Part shown: in pieces, positions 9,306-19,434 of the stretch | Numbering within the stretch: the stretch's first letter is position 1 | Layout: every line of letters begins with the position of its first letter | NCBI GenBank assembly: GCA_002412985.1 | Contig: DHWC01000036.1 | Span: 15,078-79,077 of the forward strand | DNA: 64,000 nucleotides | Reading direction: 5' to 3' | DNA from: Methylocystaceae bacterium UBA5192 | GTDB taxonomy: Bacteria > Pseudomonadota > Alphaproteobacteria > Rhizobiales > Beijerinckiaceae | The notes under the pieces: generated by a model | What the model was told of the DNA's origin: nothing | Databases searched by the model: none | Seen by the model: only the letters and a program-made list of their open reading frames with translations | Made by a program: the position numbers and the translations under genes

Positions 9306-9539
9306 TTATTTTTTGTTGTTGAGGCCAAGATTGCCAAAACGCGAATTAAAGCGCGACAAACGCCCGCCACGATCCAGCAGCTGGGTAGAACCCCCAGTCC
9401 ACGCAGGATGTGTTTTGGGATCAATGTCGAGGTTCATCGTGTCGCCCTCTTTCCCCCAAGTTGAACGCGTTAAATATTCCGTTCCGTCCGTCATAACGAC
9501 CTTAATCGTATGATAATCTGGATGGATCTCTTTTTTCAT
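9306..9539 (-). CDS. rpmE: Large ribosomal subunit protein bL31
   Basis: A 77-residue ribosomal protein starting [19 protein letters not shown], with the conserved THPAWTG motif. The zinc-binding cysteines of the classical L31 are absent, as is normal for alphaproteobacteria. The frame is open further upstream, but the ATG at 9539 gives the exact family N terminus and has AAGGGT before it. It ends in a strong terminator. Confidence 0.95.
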   Translation of the reverse strand: MKKEIHPDYHTIKVVMTDGTEYLTRSTWGKEGDTMNLDIDPKTHPAWTGGSTQLLDRGGRLSRFNSRFGNLGLNNKK

Positions 9540-9699
9540 AGTTCTAAACCCTTGTTGCAACGAGTAAAAGGCCCGCCAGACCCTGTTCGTCGCGGCCATT
9601 TGATCGTTGAGAATGATTTCACGCGCTCATAGCGCAAGAGAGCTAGGGGAGCAAGCCCAGCGACTAAAACAGAGGCAAAAAGGCCTTATCGACTTTCGT

Positions 9700-10074
9700 T
9701 CAAGCGGCAAGCATACGTTGGACTTCGCTAACAAGATCCCGTAGATGAAACGGTTTTGACAGGACTTTCGCCTGTTGAGGGGCTTGGTTGTTGGGATTGA
9801 GGGCTACTGCGGCAAAACCCGTAATAAACATGACCTTAATGTCGGGATCGAGCTCTGTAGCCCGGCGGGCTAGTTCAATTCCATCCATTTCCGGCATAAC
9901 AATGTCCGTCAACAGCAGCTCGAAAGGCTCCACCCGTAATTGGTCATAAGCTGACAAGCCATTATCGAATGAGGCGACGGCAAAGCCGGCCTGTTGAAGC
10001 GCTTTGACAAGGAAGCGACGCATATCATTGTCATCCTCGGCGAGCAGGATCTTAGGCGTCAGCTTGTCATTCAT
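9700..10074 (-). CDS. cpdR: CpdR-like single-domain response regulator
   Basis: A 124-residue stand-alone receiver domain. The acidic pocket is in LLAEDDNDM, the phosphoacceptor is Asp57 in LLTDIVMPEMDG, the switch Thr is in FITGF and the conserved lysine is Lys107 in VLSKPF. The protein ends right after the fold (EVQRMLAA), as in CpdR. In its unphosphorylated state CpdR primes ClpXP and brings it to the cell pole for degradation of CtrA and other proteins. The nearby rcdA and the divergent N-formylglutamate amidohydrolase gene match a layout I recall from rhizobia. No CtrA box was seen before it. Confidence 0.88.
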   Translation of the reverse strand: MNDKLTPKILLAEDDNDMRRFLVKALQQAGFAVASFDNGLSAYDQLRVEPFELLLTDIVMPEMDGIELARRATELDPDIKVMFITGFAAVALNPNNQAPQQAKVLSKPFHLRDLVSEVQRMLAA

Positions 10075-10286
10075 CTTTAACCTCTCACGTTTTCCCGTAT
10101 CAAGACTTAGCTTCGTAAATATCAGGTGAAAATTCTACGCTGACGGGTTAGTCTGGGTTTTACTCTCAATTTGTGATCCTATCGAGAGGTCGGTGTCCGC
10201 TTTATGAAATCGCGGTAAATTTTCGTTTCATTGGCGGTGTCGATTGAAAACTAGATGATCCGACGACGGATGGGCCTAGGGGATTA

Positions 10287-11225
10287 ATGAATAGTAAAGC
10301 GCAAGATGAGGGAAGCGTGGTAGTGGGAGAGGAGTTTCCTACGCCCTTTGAGGTTATTGAGCCGCCTCAGCTGACCTCGCCTTTAGTCTTTTCTTCCCCA
10401 CACTCTGGTCGATGCTATCTCAGCTCATTCGTAGCTGCGAGCCGTCTCGATCTGGCGACTTTGCGTCGCTCTGAAGACGCCTATGTTGATGAACTCTTTT
10501 CATGTGTTGGAGCAGTCGGGGCCCCTCTATTGCTGGCTCATGTTCCCAGAGCTTATTTGGATTTGAACAGGGAGCCGTTTGAACTCGATCCTAAACTCTT
10601 CATCGAGAGTTTGCCGAATTTTGCGAACACCCGCTCCCTTCGAGTCGCTGCGGGATTAGGAACAATACCGCGCGTTGTTTCTGATGCGCGTGAAATATAT
10701 CCAGCTAAACTAACTTTAAAGGAAGCTTTAAAGAGGATTGAGTTATTTTATTATCCCTATCATTCGGTTTTACGAAGTTTGATGGCGCGCGCGCGCGAAA
10801 GATTTGGTTTTGCGATCCTTATTGATTGTCACTCAATGCCTTCAACAAGTACAAAAGACCATCACAATATAAAGTCTGATCGGCGTAGGTTAGATTTTGT
10901 CATTGGCGACCGTTATGGCGCCAGCGCTGATCGTCGCATTGTGCTTAGCGTCGAGGATCGGTTAAAGCGCCACGGCTATCATATACAACGCAATCGCCCT
11001 TATGCTGGCGGTTTCATTACAGAACATTTTGGTCAGCCTGATTTAGGATGGCATGCCCTGCAGATTGAGGTGTCTCGCGCCTTGTATATGGATGAAGTCA
11101 AAATTGAGAAGAGCATAAGGTTTCCTCAAATCGCCAAACATATCGCTGAGCTTGTCATGGGACTCTCTTATGACGTCGCTGCTCGTGAAGGATTCGGCGT
11201 ATCCCAGCGCGCTGCTGCAGAATAA
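10287..11225 (+). CDS. N-formylglutamate amidohydrolase family protein
   Basis: A 312-residue metal-dependent amidohydrolase. Family motifs: SSPHSGRCYL (first metal ligands), RSEDAYVDELF, LDLNREPFELDP, LIDCHSMPS and GGFITEHFGQP followed by LQIEVSRALYMDE. The enzyme class splits N-formylglutamate in the last step of some histidine-degradation pathways. No other hut gene is present, and the Hyphomicrobiales homologues beside cpdR have no proven substrate, so the role is open. The next gene, hisN, follows after 27 bases in the same direction and is probably co-transcribed. Confidence 0.88.
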   Translation: MNSKAQDEGSVVVGEEFPTPFEVIEPPQLTSPLVFSSPHSGRCYLSSFVAASRLDLATLRRSEDAYVDELFSCVGAVGAPLLLAHVPRAYLDLNREPFELDPKLFIESLPNFANTRSLRVAAGLGTIPRVVSDAREIYPAKLTLKEALKRIELFYYPYHSVLRSLMARARERFGFAILIDCHSMPSTSTKDHHNIKSDRRRLDFVIGDRYGASADRRIVLSVEDRLKRHGYHIQRNRPYAGGFITEHFGQPDLGWHALQIEVSRALYMDEVKIEKSIRFPQIAKHIAELVMGLSYDVAAREGFGVSQRAAAE

Positions 11226-11252
11226 GGCGCCTGTTGCGCTCATGGACAAAAA

Positions 11253-12065
11253 ATGACCGCCATAGATTTTGAAAAATTTGTAGAGCGTCTGGCGGATGTG
11301 TCAGGCGAAGCGATACTACCATTTTTTAAAACGTCCTTAAGCGCCGAAGATAAGTCGTTAGGGGGCGTCTTTGACCCAGTAACAGAAGCAGATCGCGCGG
11401 CGGAGTTAGCCATGCGTCAACTGATATCAGATAGTTTTCCCAGTCACGGGATTATTGGCGAAGAATTTGGTTCTTCCAATGCTGAGGCTGAATATGTCTG
11501 GGTATTGGATCCAATTGACGGCACCAAAAGTTTCATCTGCGGATTTCCAACATGGGGCACTTTGATTGGACTGACGCATCGTGGCCATGCGTGTTATGGA
11601 ATGATGTCTCAGCCTTTTATTCGCGAGCGGTTTTATGGCGATGGTCGAGCAGCTTATTGGCGCGGGCCTGCTCGTACGACCGGGGGAATTGAGGAGCGTC
11701 GCAAGCTTTCTGTTCGGGCCTGCCCATCGCTTGAAAAAGCAACTTTAATGACGACCTCTCCCTTATTGATTGAGCCTGAGCAGCGCGAAGCATTTCATAG
11801 TGTTGAAAAAAAAGTGCGTATGTCGAGATATGGCGGTGATTGTTATGCATATTGCGCGCTGGCCGCTGGTCATGTCGATCTGATCATTGAAACAGGAATT
11901 AATGCTTACGATATCGTCGCTCTCATACCAATTATCGAGGGTGCAGGAGGGATAATCACGACATGGCAGGGAGAAGCTGCAACAAACGGCGGGCGTATCG
12001 TTGCTGCTGGCGATCAGCGGACCCACAAGCAAGCGCTTGAAGCGCTCTCAGAAAAAATCGCTTAA
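11253..12065 (+). CDS. hisN: Histidinol-phosphatase of the inositol monophosphatase type
   Basis: Removes phosphate from histidinol phosphate, the penultimate step of histidine synthesis. A 270-residue IMPase-fold enzyme with the metal motif DPIDGTKSFICGFPTWGT; the GTKSF and WGTLI forms separate HisN from SuhB, which has GTSNF. Further motifs are IIGEEFGS and the C-terminal INAYDIVALIPIIEGAGG with its metal-binding aspartate. No other his gene is in the window. It is the second gene of a pair with the amidohydrolase. Confidence 0.85.
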   Translation: MTAIDFEKFVERLADVSGEAILPFFKTSLSAEDKSLGGVFDPVTEADRAAELAMRQLISDSFPSHGIIGEEFGSSNAEAEYVWVLDPIDGTKSFICGFPTWGTLIGLTHRGHACYGMMSQPFIRERFYGDGRAAYWRGPARTTGGIEERRKLSVRACPSLEKATLMTTSPLLIEPEQREAFHSVEKKVRMSRYGGDCYAYCALAAGHVDLIIETGINAYDIVALIPIIEGAGGIITTWQGEAATNGGRIVAAGDQRTHKQALEALSEKIA

Positions 12066-12230
12066 TGCTGACAGGCATAGACTGATTAGAAATATGATAG
12101 GAGAATACACAGTAGGCGACGTTTGATATTCTATTTTAAATTACTACTATGCATTTAATGCGTAAAAAGTTTTAAGCGTAGTCCCTTTGCTCCAATAAAC
12201 GAAGGCGCCTAGAGGAATAGCCTTTATTAA

Positions 12231-13175
12231 TTAGTGAAACGTCTCCCCCGGAACGAAGGCATCAAAAGCGCGCCAGAATTGATCGCGCACACGATCTCGT
12301 TCCATGAGAATTTCGTGTTTGGAACCTGGAATATGAACCAGGGCGGCGTTATTCAGATTGGCGACAAAACGTTCGATAGCATTGTTAGAAACAATCTGTT
12401 CGCGTCCGCATGAAATAACCAAAGCAGGGGTTCTGATGCGGCGGGGGTAATCAGGCGACTCAAAACGCGACATTAGTCGAAAAGCGGCATTCACCCAGCC
12501 AATTGTTGGATCGCCAATAATGAGTGCCGGGGCTTTATCCAAAATTGAGGCATTGCGCGCAAAACGATCTGGGTCTGTTGTTAATTTATTATTCTCATAA
12601 GGTTTCTCGAGCATGGAGCGTTTGTTTCCTAGCGGAATATACCGTCCGCCCATGCCAACCATATCAAGGGTGTCTGCGAGCCACCGGACAGCATTTGGAA
12701 AACGAATATTTGCAATATCAATCATTGGAGCTGTCAGGATGAGGCGCTGGAATGGGGGACGGGCGGAGTAGGCTGCGTCAAGAACAATAGCGGCGCCCAT
12801 CGAATGAGCTAAGGCGTAAAAGGGTTGAGTACAAGTAACTAGGGCTTGATTGATGAAAGCCTCCAAGTCGTTTTGATAGAGTGCGAAATCATCAATATGA
12901 CCTTTGCGGGGATCGTCTAATTCTCTCTCAGATCCCCCCTGGCAGCGCCAGTCAAATGTAGCGACGTCAAATCCCCTGGCCCGGAGATCATCGATGGTCT
13001 CGAAATATTTTTCTATAAATTCATTATGGCCTTGCAGGAGTGCGATGGTGCCGCGCGCCTGGCCCTGAACACGAAAAATCGCTGCGCGAAGGCGCCTGCC
13101 ATCTTGTGTCTCCAGCATGAAGCTTTCAGCGCCTGTTGGAATTTGATTAGTCTCAGTTGAAATTAGATCTAGCAT
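12231..13175 (-). CDS. Alpha/beta hydrolase, lysophospholipase or monoacylglycerol-lipase type
   Basis: A cytoplasmic serine hydrolase of the alpha/beta fold, in the PldB-like Serine aminopeptidase S33 clan. Visible are the LLQGHNEFIEKYFE oxyanion region, DWRCQGGSER, the nucleophile elbow AHSMGAA, the acid region LVISCGREQIV and the His in PGSKHEIL. The frame opens at 13253, but starting at ATG 13175 (MLDLISTETNQIP) gives the N terminus I expect for rhizobial homologues and avoids 26 non-conserved residues. The earlier start cannot be excluded. Substrate unknown. The gene is divergent from the heat-shock gene. Confidence 0.8.
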   Translation of the reverse strand: MLDLISTETNQIPTGAESFMLETQDGRRLRAAIFRVQGQARGTIALLQGHNEFIEKYFETIDDLRARGFDVATFDWRCQGGSERELDDPRKGHIDDFALYQNDLEAFINQALVTCTQPFYALAHSMGAAIVLDAAYSARPPFQRLILTAPMIDIANIRFPNAVRWLADTLDMVGMGGRYIPLGNKRSMLEKPYENNKLTTDPDRFARNASILDKAPALIIGDPTIGWVNAAFRLMSRFESPDYPRRIRTPALVISCGREQIVSNNAIERFVANLNNAALVHIPGSKHEILMERDRVRDQFWRAFDAFVPGETFH

Positions 13176-13327
13176 GGTATTTCCGTGGCTGCCGCCTGAC
13201 GCGCAGACGCGTTGGCTAGCGAAGCTTTGAACATACCGTCTTTTCGTTGACATGAAAAACCCAAATTGGTCAGGGGAAGTTTCAGCGTAAAAAAGAGCGG
13301 GGGGCCTGAAAAGCGCTATTGCAGGCT

Positions 13328-13356
13328 CTTGAAACGAGCAATTTCCCTTCCTAACT
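13328..13356 (+). promoter_or_regulatory. RpoH (sigma-32) promoter of the small heat-shock gene
   Basis: CTTG at 13328-13331, an 18-base spacer and CCTAACT at 13350-13356. The alphaproteobacterial RpoH consensus is CTTG-N17/18-CYTATNT, matched here with one mismatch in the -10 element. Transcription would start near 13363, leaving an 83-base leader that contains the thermometer candidate. Confidence 0.7.
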
Positions 13357-13395
13357 CAGTCTCAGCGTGGGCCGTGACGGACACGCATTTTGGTC

Positions 13396-13448
13396 GGCGC
13401 GTCAATCTCGACGCGCCTCATGTCGCTTCAGACGGAGGATATGTTATG
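13396..13448 (+). promoter_or_regulatory. ROSE-like RNA thermometer in the hsp20 leader
   Basis: A perfect eight-pair GC hairpin (13396-13403 with 13410-13417) is followed by TCGCT at 13423-13427 and the ribosome binding site GGAGGAT at 13434-13440, just before ATG 13446. ROSE elements of rhizobial small heat-shock genes have a conserved U(U/C)GCU pairing imperfectly with the Shine-Dalgarno sequence, and this fits. Hairpin plus masked SD would keep translation off until heat melts it. Confidence 0.65.
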
Positions 13449-13910
13449 CGTCAATTCGACTTTACCCCACTTTATCGGCAGACCGTGGGTTTCGATCGCC
13501 TCTTTAATTTATTGGATCAGGGCGGTCCTTATGATAGCGCGTCAAGCTATCCCCCCTATAACATTGAACGGGTGAGCGAGAACGCCTATCGCGTAACTCT
13601 TGCGGTCGCGGGATTTGCTCTAGAAGATCTTATTATTGAGTCAAAAGAGAATACGCTCATTGTTAAAGGAGTGAAAGATCAGCTTTCTCAAGCTGAGGGA
13701 CGTGAACTTCTTCACCAAGGCATTGCTGCACGAGCGTTTGAACGACGGTTTCAGCTTGCCGACCATGTCATTGTAACTGCGGCAAGCCTTTACAATGGTC
13801 TTTTACATATCGATTTAGTTCGTGAACTTCCTGAAGCGCAGAAGCCGCGACGGATTGAAATAGCCCTAAAAGACTCGGAAAAAGTCGTAGAGCATTCGAA
13901 GGCGGCCTAA
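13446..13910 (+). CDS. Small heat-shock protein, Hsp20/IbpA family
   Basis: A 154-residue ATP-independent chaperone that holds unfolded proteins. The N terminus MRQFDFTPLYRQTVGFDRLFNLLD is the class A rhizobial IbpA type. The alpha-crystallin domain spans about residues 37-135, with YPPYNIERVSENAYRV at its start and the LxxGxLxI-like NGLLHIDLVRE near its end. The C-terminal anchoring motif RRIEIAL (IxI type) is present. The frame is open from 13266, but ATG 13446 has GGAGG before it and gives the family length. It is controlled by the RpoH promoter and ROSE-like leader described separately. Confidence 0.95.
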   Translation: MRQFDFTPLYRQTVGFDRLFNLLDQGGPYDSASSYPPYNIERVSENAYRVTLAVAGFALEDLIIESKENTLIVKGVKDQLSQAEGRELLHQGIAARAFERRFQLADHVIVTAASLYNGLLHIDLVRELPEAQKPRRIEIALKDSEKVVEHSKAA

Positions 13911-13936
13911 TCGGACGATTGAGATAGGTTAAAGGA

Positions 13937-13962
13937 AAGGCGCCTTCGGGCGCCTTTTTTTT
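13937..13962 (+). terminator. Terminator of hsp20
   Basis: Eight-pair stem (13937-13944 with 13949-13956) closed by a TTCG tetraloop and followed by eight T. A textbook Rho-independent terminator. Confidence 0.95.
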
Positions 13963-14575
13963 GGTAGCGTGAAATTTATCCATACCCCGGTGTTTTTGAT
14001 TTAATGTTGTCATTCTGGATACGGGAGGCAATGTTACTGCGCCGCGGCATAAGAAAGGGCAGGCGGGTCTGGGTAAATCACAAGCGCGCTTAAGCCAACG
14101 ATCCGGTAAACGGCTTTAATGCGTAAGACGCTGAATTTAAATGTTAAAATTTTAACAACCTAGATTGAAGATTGGCTGCAGGCCATGTTTGAACCACTCG
14201 TGAGAAGCAGGGCCGGCAGCCGGTGCGCGCTTGTAAGCTGAGGGCAAATCTGGCACGATTTGCAGCGCCATTACGTCAGTGTTACTGACCCTTTGGCGCT
14301 GGAAGAGCGGAAAGTCGCTGCTTTCTACCAAATGCGGTTATGCAATAGGCGCACGCTGCTAACTAAAGCAGCTGGCGCGCGATTTGCCTTTCAGTAATAC
14401 CCAAGGCGGTCGGCGCTTTACGAAAGCGCCCGCGTGTCGATGGCTTACAAGGCATAAAGGAATTTGCGTAGGGCTTTTGCGCTTCAAATGTCGCAATGAG
14501 CTCCTGTGCAGGGATATAAAACATTAGAAATAAATTGACGGCGATTTTGATGCGGCGTCAGGGGGAGTGACCAAA
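13963..14575. other. Large gap before gltB with clustered hairpins
   Basis: No open reading frame that I trust. A perfect 14-base AT palindrome, GTTAAAATTTTAAC, lies at 14143-14156 and could be an operator. From 14244 to 14430 there is a run of hairpins, annotated separately as a candidate RNA. The last 130 bases lead into the gltB ribosome binding site GGGGGAG at 14561-14567. Confidence 0.6.
14244..14430. ncRNA. Candidate structured RNA or gltB leader (five hairpins)
   Basis: Hairpin 1: 14244-14250 with 14257-14263, seven perfect pairs. Hairpin 2: outer stem 14263-14270 with 14294-14301 (eight pairs) and inner stem 14275-14280 with 14284-14289 (six pairs). Hairpin 3: 14309-14314 with 14321-14326. 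Hairpin 4: 14349-14352 with 14375-14378 and 14355-14360 with 14367-14372. Hairpin 5: 14412-14419 with 14423-14430, eight pairs with a three-base loop. None is followed by a T run on either strand, so they are not simple terminators. Strand is not decided; a leader of gltB or a separate small RNA are both possible. I could not match it to RNase P RNA, SRP RNA, tmRNA or 6S RNA. Confidence 0.45.
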
Positions 14576-17500
14576 ATGACGAATGTCGTGAGAGAGCATC
14601 AAGAGGCGCATGACGCCCGCGCTCTGACTTTAAATGATCTTGGTCGGGATCCCCTGTTGCCTAAAGCGCAGGGTCTCTACGATCCCTCAAAAGAGCATGA
14701 TTCATGCGGCGTAGGTTTTGTCGCGAACATGCGCAATGAAAAAACGCATGCCATTGTCGAGATGGGATTACAAATCCTCCTTAATCTTGATCATCGAGGC
14801 GCTGTTGGCGCAGATCCTAAACTTGGGGACGGATGCGGGATCCTAGTACAGATACCACATGAATTTTTTAAGGAAGAATGCGCAAAGCTAGGTTTTACCC
14901 TGCCGTCCTCTGGCGACTATGCGATTGGTCAGTTCTTTTTGCCGCGTGATGCAGATATCCGTCAGCGCGCATGTAAGGTTATTGACGACTCGATGCATGA
15001 AGAAGGTCTTATCGTGCTTGGCTGGCGAGATTTGCCTGTCAACTCAAGTGATCTTGGCGAAGCAGTTCGCGCAGTCGAGCCATTTCATAGACAAATATTT
15101 GTCGCACGCGGACCTGATGTCAAAGATGCAGATGATTTTGAGCGTCGGATTTATCTCGCCCGTAAAGCTGCTTCCAATATTGTCTATACTTTTGGTCCTC
15201 AAGGTCGTGAGCTCTACTCAGTTTCTGTTTCAACGCGAACTATCGTTTATAAGGGGATGGTGCTTGTATCGCAGCTTGGCGACTATTTCCTGGACTTAAA
15301 AGACCCGCGATTTGTTTCGGCTCTTGCACTTGTTCATCAACGCTTCGCGACAAATACATTTCCTTCCTGGCGACTTGCTCACCCATATCGATTTGTCGCG
15401 CATAATGGTGAAATAAATACCTTGCGCGGTAATCTAAACTGGATGGCGGCGCGCCAAGCGTCTGTCGCCTCGCCATTATTTGGAGATAACATCAATAAAC
15501 TCTGGCCAATCTCTTATGAGGGTCAATCTGACACAGCATGTTTTGATAACGCACTCGAATTTTTAGTGCGCGGCGGCTATCCTCTCGCGCATGCTGTGAT
15601 GATGTTGATACCTGAAGCATGGGCGGGAAATCCATTAATGGATGAGAGCCGCCGCGCTTTTTATGAATATCATGCCGCGCTAATGGAGCCATGGGATGGG
15701 CCGGCGGCAATGGCTTTCACAGATGGCCGACAAATTGGCGCAACCTTAGATCGAAATGGATTACGTCCAGCGCGTTATTTGGTTACAGACGATGGCTTAG
15801 TTGTTATGGCTTCAGAAATGGGCGTATTGCCGATTCCTGAAGATAAAATCGTTACGAAATGGCGACTGCAACCAGGTAAAATGTTGTTGGTTGATTTAGA
15901 ACAGGGCCGTATTGTTTCTGACGACGAGATTAAGCAGCAGCTTTCTCAATCTCATCCCTATAAAGAATGGCTCGCACGCACGCAGATACAACTTGAGGAT
16001 CTTAAACCTGTAGAAGCGCGGCCTGCGCGAGCCGATGTCTCTCTGCTAGATCGGCAGCAGGCATTCGGATACACGCAAGAAGATTTAGATCTACTCGTCT
16101 ATCCAATGGCGGTTACTGGTCAAGAGGCGATTGGGTCGATGGGGACAGATACGCCCATATCGCCGCTGTCAGACAAAACATCTTTGCTCTATACTTATTT
16201 CAAGCAGAATTTTGCTCAAGTCACTAATCCGCCGATCGACCCGATCAGAGAAGAATTAGTGATGAGTCTTGTGTCTTTTATCGGGCCGCGCCCTAATATT
16301 CTGGATCACGAAGGCTCTGCTAGAAAAAAGCGTTTAGAAGTTCGACAGCCAATTCTCACCAACGAAGATTTAGAAAAGATACGTTGGATTGGAATGGTTG
16401 AGGATAGTTTTGATACAAAAACGCTTGAGATAACTTATGATGCGCCTAAAGGCGCTGACGGCATGCGTGAAGCGCTTAAACGTTTATGTGAACGCGCAGA
16501 AGAGGCTGTATCAGGCCGATATAATATTATTATTCTCTCTGATCGTATGGTGGGGCCAGATCGCATTCCGATCCCCGCTTTGTTGGCGACAGCCGCTGTA
16601 CACCATCATTTAATTCGTAAGGGTTTGCGCACTTCTGTTGGTCTTGTTTTGGAGACAGGCGAAGCGCGAGAGGTGCAGCATTTCGCCTGCTTGGCTGGGT
16701 ATGGAGCCGAAGCGATTAATCCTTATCTCGCTTTTGACACATTGGAAGCATCAGCAAAAGAGCTCCCAGAAGAGATTAATGCCTATGAGGCGATAAAGCG
16801 TTATATCAAAGCAATTGATAAGGGACTTTTAAAGGTGATGTCGAAAATGGGCATCTCTACCTACCAGTCCTATTGTGGCGCTCAAATATTTGACGCTGTC
16901 GGGTTGGCTCAAGATTTTGTCGATGAATTTTTTAGAGGCACGACAACCCGGATTGAAGGCGTTGGACTTGATACAATAGCTTTAGAAACAGTTCGCCGGC
17001 ATAAACTCGCTTTCGGAGATGCGCCGATTTATCGAGATTCCCTTGACGTAGGCGGCGACTATGCATTTCGTTTCCGAGGTGAAGCGCATAGCTGGACGCC
17101 AGAAACAGTATCGCTTTTGCAGCATGCAGTTCGGGGAAATGCACAAGAACAGTATCGTGCTTTTGCAGACGTTCTTAACAAACAAAGCGAACACCTTTTA
17201 AATTTACGCGGTCTTTTTCGGATTAAGACCGCCGAAGAAGTTGGTCGCAAAGCCGTACCGCTTGAGGAAGTTGAGACAGCAGCAGATATCGTTAAACGTT
17301 TTGCTACCGGCGCGATGTCATTTGGCTCCATCTCTCGCGAAGCGCATACAACGCTTGCCGTCGCTATGAATAGAATTGGCGGTAAATCCAACACAGGAGA
17401 AGGCGGCGAAGAGCCTGAGAGATTCAAACCAGAACCTAATGGAGATTTAAAGCGCTCCGCAATTAAGCAAGTCGCCTCGGGACGTTTTGGCGTGACGACC

Positions 17501-19291
17501 GAATATTTGGTCAATGCCGACATGATACAAATCAAAATGGCTCAAGGAGCAAAACCTGGCGAGGGTGGGCAGTTGCCTGGGGATAAGGTAGACGCAGTCA
17601 TTGCTAAGGTGCGTCACTCCACGCCAGGAGTTGGTCTCATTTCGCCGCCACCCCATCACGATATCTATTCAATCGAGGATCTGGCTCAGCTCATTTACGA
17701 TCTGAAAAATGTTAATCCGAAAGCGGATGTTTCAGTGAAGCTTGTTTCTGAAGTTGGCGTTGGCACTGTTGCGGCAGGCGTTTCTAAAGGCCGCGCCGAT
17801 CACGTGACAATTTCAGGTTTTGAGGGTGGAACCGGCGCTTCGCCGCTAACGTCCATTAAGCATGCAGGCTCGCCGTGGGAAATTGGACTGGCTGAAACGC
17901 ATCAGACATTGGTCTTGAATAATCTCCGCTCCCGTATCGCTGTACAGGTAGATGGCGGCTTAAGAACAGGTCGAGATGTGATTGTCGGCGCATTATTGGG
18001 CGCAGATGAATTTGGTTTTTCCACTGCGCCGCTCATCGCTGCGGGCTGCATAATGATGCGTAAATGCCATTTGAATACTTGTCCGGTTGGCGTTGCAACT
18101 CAAGATCCTGTTTTACGCAAACGTTTCGTTGGACAGCCTGAGCATGTCATCAATTACTTTTTCTTCGTTGCGGAAGAAGTAAGAGAATGGATGGCGGCGA
18201 TGGGATACCGCAAATTTGAAGAGCTTATCGGTCAAATGCAAATGCTAGACAAGGATCAGGCCTTAGCCCATTGGAAAGCGCAAGGTCTTGATTTTACGAA
18301 GCTCTTCACCAAGCCAAATGGAGAAGGTCCGCAGGTGCGTCACAGCGCGCGTCAGGATCATGAGCTTGAGAAGGCCCTAGACAATCAATTAATTTCCCAG
18401 GCGCGCGCAGCTTTGGATAGAGGCGCTAAAACATCGATCGAGACCTCTATTCGCAGTGTTAACCGCACAGTTGGCGCAATGCTCTCTGGAGAAGTGGCGC
18501 GTATTTACGGTCACAAAGGCTTACCTGAAGACACAATTGATATTCGCGTTACGGGTACAGCTGGCCAAAGCTTTGGCGCCTTCCTTTCTCGTGGCGTCAC
18601 GCTACGACTTGAGGGAGAGGCCAATGATTATGTTGGTAAGGGCATATCAGGGGGTAAAATTATCGTTTATCCTTCACGGCACGCTCAAAAAATAGAACCT
18701 GCGCATTCCATTATCGTGGGCAATACTGTCCTCTACGGAGCAATTGCCGGAGAATGTTACTTCAGAGGCGTAGCTGGAGAGCGTTTCGCTGTAAGAAATT
18801 CAGGCGCAATGGCGGTTGTTGAAGGCGTCGGCGATCATGGTTGTGAGTATATGACCGGCGGCGTCGTCGTCGTCCTGGGCCAAACGGGTCGAAATTTTGC
18901 AGCAGGCATGTCTGGCGGGGTAGCTTACGTTATTGATGAAGACAAGTCCTTCGCAAGTCGATGTAATTTAGCGATGGTAGATCTTGAACCTATTATAGCT
19001 GAAGAAAAACTTATGGAAAAAGTTTATCACCAAACAAGCGATCTTGCTGCGCATGGACGTGTTGATCTGCTCAACGACATGACCCGATTTGATGCCGAGC
19101 GATTGCATCATCTCATCACTAATCATCTGCGCTATACGGGATCTACGCGAGCGAGAGATATTCTCGATGATTGGGAAAATTATAAGCTTAAATTTGTAAA
19201 AGTGATGCCGGTTGAATATCGGCGCGCTTTGAACGAAATGAACGCCAGACGCGCTCAATCGCCTATGCAAAAGGCGGTTGGCGATAAGTAA
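14576..19291 (+). CDS. gltB: Glutamate synthase (NADPH) large subunit
   Basis: Transfers the amide of glutamine to 2-oxoglutarate. Domains in order: class II glutaminase domain whose nucleophile Cys44 (in [10 protein letters not shown]) becomes N-terminal after removal of a short propeptide; central linker; FMN-binding synthase domain with [11 protein letters not shown] and the 3Fe-4S cluster cysteines in [15 protein letters not shown] (C-x5-C-x4-C); and the C-terminal beta-helix with the repeated glycine-rich GxxxGE motifs. The 1571 residues are normal. I chose ATG 14576 over GTG 14567 because the GGGGGAG ribosome binding site at 14561-14567 then sits eight bases upstream. gltD follows after about 140 bases. 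Confidence 0.97.
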   Translation: MTNVVREHQEAHDARALTLNDLGRDPLLPKAQGLYDPSKEHDSCGVGFVANMRNEKTHAIVEMGLQILLNLDHRGAVGADPKLGDGCGILVQIPHEFFKEECAKLGFTLPSSGDYAIGQFFLPRDADIRQRACKVIDDSMHEEGLIVLGWRDLPVNSSDLGEAVRAVEPFHRQIFVARGPDVKDADDFERRIYLARKAASNIVYTFGPQGRELYSVSVSTRTIVYKGMVLVSQLGDYFLDLKDPRFVSALALVHQRFATNTFPSWRLAHPYRFVAHNGEINTLRGNLNWMAARQASVASPLFGDNINKLWPISYEGQSDTACFDNALEFLVRGGYPLAHAVMMLIPEAWAGNPLMDESRRAFYEYHAALMEPWDGPAAMAFTDGRQIGATLDRNGLRPARYLVTDDGLVVMASEMGVLPIPEDKIVTKWRLQPGKMLLVDLEQGRIVSDDEIKQQLSQSHPYKEWLARTQIQLEDLKPVEARPARADVSLLDRQQAFGYTQEDLDLLVYPMAVTGQEAIGSMGTDTPISPLSDKTSLLYTYFKQNFAQVTNPPIDPIREELVMSLVSFIGPRPNILDHEGSARKKRLEVRQPILTNEDLEKIRWIGMVEDSFDTKTLEITYDAPKGADGMREALKRLCERAEEAVSGRYNIIILSDRMVGPDRIPIPALLATAAVHHHLIRKGLRTSVGLVLETGEAREVQHFACLAGYGAEAINPYLAFDTLEASAKELPEEINAYEAIKRYIKAIDKGLLKVMSKMGISTYQSYCGAQIFDAVGLAQDFVDEFFRGTTTRIEGVGLDTIALETVRRHKLAFGDAPIYRDSLDVGGDYAFRFRGEAHSWTPETVSLLQHAVRGNAQEQYRAFADVLNKQSEHLLNLRGLFRIKTAEEVGRKAVPLEEVETAADIVKRFATGAMSFGSISREAHTTLAVAMNRIGGKSNTGEGGEEPERFKPEPNGDLKRSAIKQVASGRFGVTTEYLVNADMIQIKMAQGAKPGEGGQLPGDKVDAVIAKVRHSTPGVGLISPPPHHDIYSIEDLAQLIYDLKNVNPKADVSVKLVSEVGVGTVAAGVSKGRADHVTISGFEGGTGASPLTSIKHAGSPWEIGLAETHQTLVLNNLRSRIAVQVDGGLRTGRDVIVGALLGADEFGFSTAPLIAAGCIMMRKCHLNTCPVGVATQDPVLRKRFVGQPEHVINYFFFVAEEVREWMAAMGYRKFEELIGQMQMLDKDQALAHWKAQGLDFTKLFTKPNGEGPQVRHSARQDHELEKALDNQLISQARAALDRGAKTSIETSIRSVNRTVGAMLSGEVARIYGHKGLPEDTIDIRVTGTAGQSFGAFLSRGVTLRLEGEANDYVGKGISGGKIIVYPSRHAQKIEPAHSIIVGNTVLYGAIAGECYFRGVAGERFAVRNSGAMAVVEGVGDHGCEYMTGGVVVVLGQTGRNFAAGMSGGVAYVIDEDKSFASRCNLAMVDLEPIIAEEKLMEKVYHQTSDLAAHGRVDLLNDMTRFDAERLHHLITNHLRYTGSTRARDILDDWENYKLKFVKVMPVEYRRALNEMNARRAQSPMQKAVGDK

Positions 19292-19434
19292 ATAATCAGA
19301 TTTTCCTCGCTTAATTTAAGACTATGGCGGGGAAGCTCTGCTTAATGGCGGCAGCTGTTTTGACAGAAACGAATGCGAGTGCTCACTTAGGCGATAACGA
19401 GTGAGATATCTTGAATAAGGGGTTTAGTTATACA

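Noticed and set aside
14309..14450. Resemblance of GGAAAGTC and GGCTTAC to RNase P RNA conserved elements
   Set aside because: They are only about 130 bases apart and the surrounding helices do not match the RNase P fold.
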